Below are positions 1 to 5,024 of a DNA stretch of 64,000 nucleotides, in pieces. Location: the NCBI GenBank assembly GCA_031386665.1, contig JANNCN010000170.1, positions 1 through 64,000 of the forward strand, written 5' to 3'. The notes under the pieces were generated by a model. That model had not been told where the DNA came from. It did no database searches and worked only from the letters and a program-made list of their open reading frames with translations. Each line of letters starts with the position of its first letter. Position 1 is the first letter of the stretch. The position numbers and the translations under genes were made by a program. The DNA comes from JANYCG01 sp031386665. GTDB lineage: Bacteria > Pseudomonadota > Gammaproteobacteria > Burkholderiales > Burkholderiaceae_C.

Positions 1-465
1 GGCTGTTGGGGTTGTTGGATTGCCCGGTGCGCGTCAGTCTGCGTGCGTGTTTGAGTGGCCATGTGTGCTCCAGTTGCTTTGCGATGTTTCCCTCTTCCAC
101 GGTGTCCCCGTGAGGAGGGAGGCATTCATAGCATCTGGTCACATTTCACTATCACTGCGCTGGGCGGGTGGGTGTGTGGGTGCGTGGGAGATAGAAGGGT
201 GGAAGATGGAAGAATGAGATGTCTTCTGCTTGGATCATCCATTGTTCACGCAACCAGTTTTGGCACCTTGAACCTGACGACAGCCAATGCGTGGTTTGTC
301 GGAATTTTTATACCTGTATAAAATAAATTGAAAATAGTACAAGCCGAGGCTTGACGCTATGCCCAAGAGGTTTTAGTGTCCAGAATATCTCGCAACGACC
401 AGGTTATGCTGCAGGTTTTGCAGTATCCGTTACGTCGAACACAACCATTGTCGGAGTGGGTAGAA
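1..465. other. Left-edge region without a supported gene
   Basis: I see no convincing gene here. The open frames are short, overlap each other and resemble no family I know. The stretch at about 165-215 is a low-complexity purine/GT-rich run. A possible promoter (TTGTCG near 298, TATAAA near 319, spacing a little short) could serve the first cassette gene at 466, but this is weak. The region could hold the end of an earlier cassette or the attI side of an integron; no integrase frame is visible. Confidence 0.4.
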
Positions 466-882
466 ATGGCTCAACTAAAGACGAAGGCGACAGACGCAAG
501 CATCGAGGAATACATCGCGTCCCGCGCGAATGAGGAGCAGGCGGCCGACTGCAAAACGCTGATGGACATCCTCGAGAAGGTTGCCAAGCACCAACCGAAA
601 ATGTGGGGGCCGAGCATAGTCGGCTATGGCTCCTATCGCTACACCTATGAGAGCGGGCGAACGGGCGAAATGTGCCTTGTTGGGTTCGGCATTCGAGGCC
701 GTGAGTTGGTCGTGTACCTCGCTGCTGCTGGATCGGAACAGCAAGCGCTGCTATCGAAACTCGGAAAGCACAAAATGGGCAAAGCATGCCTCTACTTCAA
801 GGGGCTTGCTGAAGTCGACAAGAAGGTGCTTGAACAGCTCGTCGCCGGCTCAATTGCAGAACTGAAGTCCCGGTATGGCTGA
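466..882 (+). CDS. DUF1801 domain protein, gene cassette 1
   Basis: This is a 138-residue protein of the DUF1801 (YdhG-like) family. It is recognised by the pattern of a charged N-terminal helix, the segment PKMWGPSIVGYGSYRYTYES near residues 46-65, and a C-terminal part ending in a long helix (KKVLEQLVAGSIAELKSRYG). The family is small, cytosolic and of no firmly established function; some members are called iron-chaperone-like. The frame is open from 376, but the ATG at 466 gives the usual family N-terminus. The gene ends ten bases before the attC-like site at 892-1064, which marks it as the gene of an integron cassette. DUF1801 genes are common cassette cargo. The product family is fairly sure; the role is not. 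Confidence 0.8.
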   Translation: MAQLKTKATDASIEEYIASRANEEQAADCKTLMDILEKVAKHQPKMWGPSIVGYGSYRYTYESGRTGEMCLVGFGIRGRELVVYLAAAGSEQQALLSKLGKHKMGKACLYFKGLAEVDKKVLEQLVAGSIAELKSRYG

Positions 883-891
883 AAACCCGGC

Positions 892-1064
892 GCCTAACGA
901 GGCTGTAAAAGTACCTCTGATTAAAAATTACATATGCATTGCCCGAAAGGTCAACGCATCAAAACGACCTATACGCCGCTATCAGCGACAAGGGAAGGAT
1001 TTGGGTACCTCCGAAGCCGAACCGTCGGGGCATGTAAGGTAGTTTTTTTACAGCCTCGTTAGGC
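892..1064 (+). repeat. attC-like recombination site 1
   Basis: The site begins with GCCTAAC (892-898) and ends with GTTAGGC (1058-1064), the R'' and R' core sites of an integron attC. The outer 19 bases on each side are perfect inverted complements, reading into TGTAAAA and TTTTACA. The span of 173 bp is at the long end for an attC, and the usual extrahelical base of the L box is not evident, so it may be an unusual chromosomal type. It separates cassette genes 1 and 2. Confidence 0.65.
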
Positions 1065-1079
1065 TTGCCAGGAGAACTT

Positions 1080-1739
1080 ATGTCACTTGACACATTAATA
1101 TCAAAAAGACTTGCCGAATTGACCGCTAAAGGCGATGCCATTCTTCAAACGAAGGAGCGCGATTTCACGAGCGAAGAAGGAAAGACCTACTTTACGGTTT
1201 ATACAGCCGAAGTAAAGGGCTGGGGAACCAGTGTCCTAAATTTGCTTCAGCGAGCCTTTGGTGAAACAAGCTCACATTTCAAGCGTTTTGAGGAGCATTT
1301 CAACAAGTACGACTCTTGGGAATCTTCTTTCAAAGGACTCCAAGCGATTCTTGCAGCTGCAAAAGAGGACTACGAAGGTGGGTATCTCTTCAATTTGCGC
1401 GGGCTCGTTAAGGCAGAAGTTTTGTCTGATGCAATAGAACAAGCTAGTGAACTTTTGGCAGCAGGATACAAGGATCCAGCTTGCGTAGTCTCCGGCATTG
1501 CCCTTGAAGCTGCTATAAAAGAAATTTCAGCTAGAAACAGTATTGCAGCAGGGAAGCTCGACAAGATGAATATTGAACTCTGCAAGGCTGGCATCTACAA
1601 CATGGCAAAACAGAAGCAAATTACTGCGTGGGCCGATCTACGAAACAAGGCCGCTCACGGAGAATGGTCAATGTACAACGCTGAAGATGTCAAGGATATG
1701 CTCTCCGGGATAGAACGATTTCTAGCGGACTATCTATAA
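1080..1739 (+). CDS. HEPN/DUF4145-like protein, gene cassette 2
   Basis: The product is 219 residues. The C-terminal third looks like a DUF4145/HEPN-type helical domain: SGIALEAAIKEI near residues 143-154, then a helix with LRNKAAHGEW, which carries the R-x4-H pattern (RNKAAH) typical of HEPN nucleases. The N-terminal half is predicted helical and has no domain I recognise. HEPN proteins are often toxins, defence effectors or RNases; the activity here is inferred only from the motif. The ATG at 1080 is preceded by AGGAGA with good spacing, so it is preferred to the TTG at 1065. The gene lies directly behind the R' end of attC 1, as expected of a cassette. Confidence 0.6.
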   Translation: MSLDTLISKRLAELTAKGDAILQTKERDFTSEEGKTYFTVYTAEVKGWGTSVLNLLQRAFGETSSHFKRFEEHFNKYDSWESSFKGLQAILAAAKEDYEGGYLFNLRGLVKAEVLSDAIEQASELLAAGYKDPACVVSGIALEAAIKEISARNSIAAGKLDKMNIELCKAGIYNMAKQKQITAWADLRNKAAHGEWSMYNAEDVKDMLSGIERFLADYL

Positions 1740-1795
1740 CGTCTGAAGGCAGGCTAGACTTGCCGCGTTTCTGCCGACACAATTCTGTTTCTTGA
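1733..1795 (+). repeat. Possible degenerate attC behind cassette 2
   Basis: The stop region reads CTATAACGTCTGAAGGCAGG and continues into a small hairpin (GGCAGG...CTTGCC). This resembles the left half of an attC, but no clear GTTRRRY end follows before the duplicated segment that starts near 1852. It is probably a truncated site. Confidence 0.3.
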
Positions 1796-1911
1796 TGTCG
1801 GCTGATTTGTTTGTCTGAACTCGAGTTGATTGAGAACAGTGCAGGCTACCGAACAGCGCTGGCGACGGGGCTAGATTTGGCTCCCGCGACGTCGCGAGCG
1901 CCGCAGAAACT

Positions 1912-2028
1912 TGCTACTATAATAATAGCAAACTATGTATATTATTCGAGAGCTAGAGGCCTATTTGGTTCATGTTTTGGCCAAAATCGCGTTTTCGACT
2001 CAAAACATACCCAATTTGGGTATGTTTT
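1912..2028 (+). repeat. Dispersed element, copy 1 (ACCCAAWTTGGGT head)
   Basis: The copy has the core CGAGAGCTAGAGGC near 1947-1960, an AT-rich tail with TATAGCAA-like motifs, and a palindromic head at 2002-2028 (arms of 13 bases, AAAACATACCCAA and its complement, around one T). It is part of the duplicated segment and faces the remnant fdh1A 3' end. Confidence 0.85.
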
Positions 2029-2034
2029 GAGGTT

Positions 2035-2178
2035 TTAAGTGCGTTTCGCCAAAATCTGCCCACCGCCATAACTGGTGGCCACCGGAGCCACACCGCCTTG
2101 CTCCATGCGAATCGCGCAGTATTTGAATTCCGGGATTTTGGCAAACGGGTCCAGCGCCGCATTGGTCATCTTGTTGAT
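2035..2178 (-). pseudogene. Fragment of formate dehydrogenase alpha C-terminus
   Basis: The minus strand encodes INKMTNAALDPFAKIPEFKY and a tail ending GGGQILAKRT, nearly identical to the last part of Fdh1A encoded from 5024 down to 4851. The fragment has about 48 codons and no start. A 51-bp deletion relative to the intact gene has replaced the last ten residues by an immediate TAA. It is a relic of a segmental duplication and cannot encode an enzyme. Confidence 0.9.
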
Positions 2179-2331
2179 AACAGCCGTGAGGTGGCCAAGA
2201 TCGATGTGTTGCTGTGTCCGCTTTGCGGGCAAGACCGATTGCATGTGACGGCAGTATTGGCGGGTCAGCTGCGTTTGCCTGCGCCAGGCAGTCCGTTCAA
2301 AATTCCACCGCAGAATCCGGGGGCGCCGTGA
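2179..2331 (+). pseudogene. Possible transposase C-terminal remnant
   Basis: After the duplicated segment ends, a plus-strand frame continues with IDVLLCPLCGQDRLHVTAVL and a proline-rich tail up to the TGA at 2329-2331. The CPLCG zinc-ribbon-like end followed by a Pro-rich tail resembles the C-termini of some IS91-type transposases, but only about 45 codons remain and I cannot confirm the family. It could equally be the tail of another mobile protein. Confidence 0.3.
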
Positions 2332-2597
2332 CCGCTAGGCACAGCGCGACACAAATCAGCAGTTTGTCAGATCGGTTCAAGCCCGCCAGGGGCGGTGCTG
2401 CGCCGTGCGGCCACATCGATAAGCCCGAATCACCCGCAGGCGTGTCGCACATCGATTGGACTGTACGATTTGTGAGGAATCGGCCCTGCCAAGCAACCCA
2501 CGCACCCAATCCCCCGCCATAATTTGGGCATGAACGCGCACGCCAAGCTTACAAACCCCTTTGTCGCCAATCACCGCGCCTTCGGGGCGGCGCTTCA
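2332..2597. other. Gene-free stretch between transposase remnant and attC 2
   Basis: I see no gene in this stretch. It is GC-rich and contains a few short inverted repeats. It may be the terminal part of a decayed insertion element, or a cassette whose gene has been lost. It ends where the GTCCAAC core site of attC 2 begins. Confidence 0.35.
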
Positions 2598-2681
2598 GTC
2601 CAACAAGGTTTATTCGCCGTGTTTGAGATCGCTGCTTGCCATTGGCATCGCGGCGCGGCGGATAAACGCTGTTCGTTAGGC
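2598..2681 (+). repeat. attC site 2
   Basis: The site runs from GTCCAAC (2598-2604) to GTTAGGC (2675-2681), 84 bp. Inside the core sites the two sides pair again as GTTTATTCGCCG against CGGCGGATAAAC, with a short spacer of unequal length on each side, the normal imperfect attC fold. This is one of the clearest attC sites of the array. It lies 21 bases before the DUF1579-like gene. Confidence 0.8.
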
Positions 2682-2702
2682 GTCGCAACCCCGTTGCCCC
2701 GA

Positions 2703-3215
2703 ATGAAAGCGAAAAACACTATGGCTCTTCCTCTCGAAGATTCCGCACCCAAAGACTTCGACTTCATCATTGGCGATTGGAGTGTCAAGCACAGGCGCCT
2801 AAATGAGCGCCTTTCCGCCTGCACCGAATGGACTGAGTTTTCAGGGCGCTCATCCACTCGAAAGACGCTTGGTGGATTCGGCAACCTGGAAGACAACATA
2901 CTTGAGTTCCCCGAAGGTACGTTTCGAGCAGCCGCATTACGCTCGTACTGCCAAAAAACCAAGGCTTGGTCTATCTGGTGGCTAGATGGTCGCAACCCAA
3001 CTCACCTAGACACACCAGTTGTCGGCCGGTTCACCGGAAACACGGGCGTGTTCTATGCGGACGATGTGCTCAATTCCAAGCCAATCAAGATCCGGTTCAC
3101 TTGGTCAGTTCAGCGGGAGGGGCCGCGCTGGGAGCAGGCGTTCTCAACAGATGCTGGTTCTACATGGGAACCCAACTGGACAATGCAGTTTGCTCCAGCC
3201 AAAGGCGATGCCTAA
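2703..3215 (+). CDS. DUF1579-like protein, gene cassette 3
   Basis: This encodes about 170 residues with the pattern APKDFDFIIGDWSVKHRRL near the N-terminus, then SSTRKTLGGFGNLEDN and AWSIWWLDGRNP. This is typical of small DUF1579-type beta-barrel proteins that begin with an FDFxxGxW motif. No catalytic role is established. Two start codons are possible: ATG 2703 and ATG 2721 (MALPLEDS); the first is chosen because it lies just behind attC 2, but neither has a strong ribosome site. The TAA stop is embedded in the GCCTAAC core of the next attC half-site, the classic cassette arrangement. Confidence 0.75.
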   Translation: MKAKNTMALPLEDSAPKDFDFIIGDWSVKHRRLNERLSACTEWTEFSGRSSTRKTLGGFGNLEDNILEFPEGTFRAAALRSYCQKTKAWSIWWLDGRNPTHLDTPVVGRFTGNTGVFYADDVLNSKPIKIRFTWSVQREGPRWEQAFSTDAGSTWEPNWTMQFAPAKGDA

Positions 3216-3237
3216 CCCTTCATGTCAACCGTTAAAT
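3210..3237 (+). repeat. Truncated attC site 3
   Basis: GCCTAAC (3210-3216) overlaps the stop codon of the preceding gene, and GTTAAAT (3231-3237) could be the other core, but only 14 bases lie between them. The left half (GCCTAACCCTTCATGTCAAC) looks like a normal attC arm. The loop and most of the right arm are missing, so the site has probably been shortened by deletion and may no longer recombine. Confidence 0.5.
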
Positions 3238-3255
3238 TTCACCTTGTGTCCTAAT

Positions 3256-3271
3256 ATTTTGTAGATACAAT
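3256..3271 (+). promoter_or_regulatory. Candidate brnTA promoter/operator
   Basis: The sequence TTGTAGATACAA has the inverted arms TTGTA and TACAA, and sits six bases before the brnT start with a TAATAT -10-like motif just upstream. BrnA antitoxins are known to bind palindromes in the promoter of their own operon. The assignment is from position and symmetry. Confidence 0.5.
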
Positions 3272-3276
3272 TAGGC

Positions 3277-3558
3277 ATGCTCACATGGGACGAACAAAAG
3301 CGCAAGCTGAACATCAAGCGTCACGGGCTTGACTTCGTTGGATGCGATGCAATCTGGGACGGCTTCACGGTGACCCGCGAGGACAAACGGCAAGATTACG
3401 GCGAAGAGCGCCTAGTTTGCTTCGGTCTTCTGGAGGCCGATGTGGTTGTGATGGTTTACACCGAGCGCCCGACAGGGCCTCAGCTGATATCACTGCGAAA
3501 GGCAGAAAAACATGAAGCTCGCTACTACCGCCAAGTTGCCAAAGAAAACCTCAGCTAA
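3277..3558 (+). CDS. brnT: BrnT-family toxin, gene cassette 4
   Basis: The 93-residue product matches the BrnT family of RelE-fold ribonuclease toxins. It has the N-terminal pattern WDEQKRKLNIKRHGLDF, the central LVCFGLLEADVVVMVYTERP strand region, and the C-terminal signature ISLRKAEKHEARYYRQ, in which the conserved basic residues near RKAxxxExxxY form the active site. The toxin cuts RNA and blocks translation; it is neutralised by BrnA. The gene overlaps brnA by 47 bases, so the two are translated together. It lies in the integron array, where toxin-antitoxin pairs are thought to stabilise cassettes. Family assignment is strong. Confidence 0.9.
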   Translation: MLTWDEQKRKLNIKRHGLDFVGCDAIWDGFTVTREDKRQDYGEERLVCFGLLEADVVVMVYTERPTGPQLISLRKAEKHEARYYRQVAKENLS

Positions 3559-3811
3559 GGTTAAAGACCCCGACAATCCAGCGTGGACAGAGGACATGTT
3601 GGGTGCGCCAGTGCTAAAACGAGGGCGTGGGCCGCAGGCCAACCCGACAAAAGTACTCACCTCAGTGCGATTGGATGCCGACATTTTGGAGTTTTTCAAG
3701 GCGCAAGGGGCTGGCTACCAGTCTCGAATCAATGCGACGCTTCGCACTGCAGTGGAGCAAAATTTAGGTGGTCGTCTAAACGCGACAGCGCGCAAGCGCG
3801 CTGCGGCTTGA
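3512..3811 (+). CDS. brnA: BrnA-family antitoxin
   Basis: The product has 99 residues. The C-terminal half carries the BrnA/CopG-like ribbon-helix-helix pattern: TSVRLDADILEFFKAQGAGY, then QSRINATLRTAV. The N-terminal segment (NPAWTEDMLGAPVLKRGRG) is the toxin-binding part usual in BrnA. It would neutralise BrnT and repress the shared promoter, for which a palindrome is visible at 3256-3271. The start at 3512 lies inside brnT; no separate ribosome site is obvious, in keeping with coupled translation. The end of the gene overlaps the left core of attC 4 (3774-3825). Confidence 0.9.
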   Translation: MKLATTAKLPKKTSAKVKDPDNPAWTEDMLGAPVLKRGRGPQANPTKVLTSVRLDADILEFFKAQGAGYQSRINATLRTAVEQNLGGRLNATARKRAAA

Positions 3812-3825
3812 CTTCTACGTTAGGC
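3774..3825 (+). repeat. attC site 4
   Basis: A compact 52-bp site from GTCTAAA (3774-3780) to GTTAGGC (3819-3825). The centre is a GCGCGC-AA-GCGCGC hairpin, and GCGGCTTGACTTC before the right core is a common attC arm. The left core deviates from RYYYAAC at its last base. It overlaps the last 38 bases of brnA. Confidence 0.75.
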
Positions 3826-3860
3826 CGCATCAATCGACACTTTTTTCACTCGGGAAATCT

Positions 3861-4520
3861 ATGGACTGGCCCACCGCAGCAGAGCTGACTGCCATTTGCC
3901 CGCTTGAGGATGACTATAGCTTCGAGGTGCTGAGCTCGGGCTCCATAAGCGAACTCGTGCGTGCGCTGGCAACCTGGGAGCCTTCTTGGCAGATTGGCGC
4001 TGCCAGCACGTACTTGCGAAAGGACTTCTACGAAACCAGTGTCTCCCTTCAAGGCGAAACACCGAAAGACGTCTTTGTCCTTCTCATTCGCCATGAAACG
4101 CGGCTTGCTGGCATGCTTTGCGCCAGACGGAACCTTGACACACTCTCTCTATTTGGCAGTCTCGCCGTTGTTGCGCCAGAACAGCGTGGCAAGGGCGGAC
4201 CGAAGTTTAAGGGTGACTACTTAGAGGCGATGGCCAGGCCAATGGGGCTTGAGTTCATTTTTTCGTTGGCCACACTCAAGCATCGTGGATCGCAGCGCTA
4301 CTTTGAAAGCATGGGCTACAAGCTGGTTGGAATCGTGCCTGGCTACGACCGCGAGGAGATCACTCCTGGAGTCATCAAGCGAGTCCAAGAGGCTCTGTAT
4401 GCAAAGATCCTCGTCACCCAAGACGTGCTTCACCAACCGGACCCTGCGAACATGACTTCGAATGTCCGGCGGCTCTACGAAACACTCTTTCCGGCAGCCA
4501 ATCCAGCGAATTCGGCCTAA
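3861..4520 (+). CDS. GNAT-family acetyltransferase, gene cassette 5
   Basis: The product has 219 residues. The central region shows a GNAT fold: VFVLLIRHETRLAGMLCARR and LFGSLAVVAPEQRGKGGPKF, where Q-R-G-K-G-G is the acetyl-CoA pyrophosphate-binding motif A, followed by a motif-B-like HRGSQRYFESMGYKLVGIVP. GNAT enzymes move the acetyl group of acetyl-CoA onto an amine; the substrate here cannot be told. The C-terminal extension of about 50 residues has no recognised domain. Acetyltransferases, including antibiotic-modifying ones, are frequent integron cargo. The TAA stop lies within the GCCTAAC core of attC 5. Confidence 0.85.
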   Translation: MDWPTAAELTAICPLEDDYSFEVLSSGSISELVRALATWEPSWQIGAASTYLRKDFYETSVSLQGETPKDVFVLLIRHETRLAGMLCARRNLDTLSLFGSLAVVAPEQRGKGGPKFKGDYLEAMARPMGLEFIFSLATLKHRGSQRYFESMGYKLVGIVPGYDREEITPGVIKRVQEALYAKILVTQDVLHQPDPANMTSNVRRLYETLFPAANPANSA

Positions 4521-4568
4521 CGAATAAGACTGGATCGCGCTTGCCGCGATCTGAACCGGTTGTTGGAC
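4515..4568 (+). repeat. attC site 5, end of the array
   Basis: The site runs from GCCTAAC (4515-4521), overlapping the stop codon of the acetyltransferase gene, to GTTGGAC (4562-4568). The middle folds as GATCGCG-CTTGC-CGCGATC. It is the last attC-like site seen before the duplicated fdh1A end region begins at about 4641. Confidence 0.75.
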
Positions 4569-4640
4569 GAGCCTGGTTGGCTAATAGCTTGCTCGTCACA
4601 GACATGCAGCAACAGCAAGCCGCTTCGCAGCGAACGCATG

Positions 4641-5024
4641 CTGCCGAACAGCGCTGACGACAGGACTAGATTTAGCTCCCGCGACGTTGCGAGTGCCTCA
4701 ATAGTTTGCTATAGTAAATATAGCAAACTATGCATATTATTCGAGAGCTAGAGGCCTATTTGGCTCATATTTTGGTCAAAATCGCGTTTTCGACTCAAAA
4801 CATACCCAATTTGGGTATGTTTTGTAGTTTTAAGTGCGTTTGCCGGTTTTCTAACCAGCCGGGGATTGCGTAATGCGTTCTTCAGTGCGTTTCGCCAAAA
4901 TCTGCCCGCCGCCATAACTGGTGGCCACCGGTGCCACACCGCCTTGCTCCATGCGAATCGCGCAGTATTTGAACTCCGGGATTTTGGCAAACGGGTCCAG
5001 CGCTGCGTTGGTCAGCTTGTTGAT
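4641..5024. repeat. Direct repeat copy B, covering the intact fdh1A 3' end
   Basis: This is the longer partner of 1852-2178, carrying the intact 3' end of fdh1A and one dispersed element. With copy A it brackets about 2.5 kb holding the attC 2 to attC 5 part of the array. Recombination between the copies could delete or amplify that part. From 4569 to 4640 I see nothing else. Confidence 0.9.
4705..4823 (+). repeat. Dispersed element, copy 2 (ACCCAAWTTGGGT head)
   Basis: Same design as copy 1: core CGAGAGCTAGAGGC near 4742-4755 and a palindromic head at 4797-4823 with 13-base arms. The head lies 28 bases beyond the fdh1A stop codon, so on the fdh1A transcript it would be the first structure met after the gene and may act as its terminator or 3' end stabiliser. 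Confidence 0.85.

Larger units (their letters stand above)
1852..2178. repeat. Direct repeat copy A, duplicate of the fdh1A 3' end region
   Basis: This segment matches 4641-5024 in the same orientation over its whole length, with scattered substitutions. Copy A lacks 51 bases present in copy B; the missing piece lies between two direct AGTGCGTTT motifs (4833 and 4884 in copy B), the mark of a slippage deletion. The segment contains one dispersed element (1912-2028) and the last codons of a formate dehydrogenase alpha gene on the minus strand. The match stops abruptly at about 2178/5024. Confidence 0.9.

Noticed and set aside
20..321. Overlapping open frames at the left edge
   Set aside because: Low-complexity composition, no ribosome site and no resemblance to known proteins.
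1811..2331. Plus-strand frames across the duplicated fdh1A end as genes
   Set aside because: They run antisense through a fdh1A fragment and a dispersed repeat; only the tail after 2179 looks protein-like.
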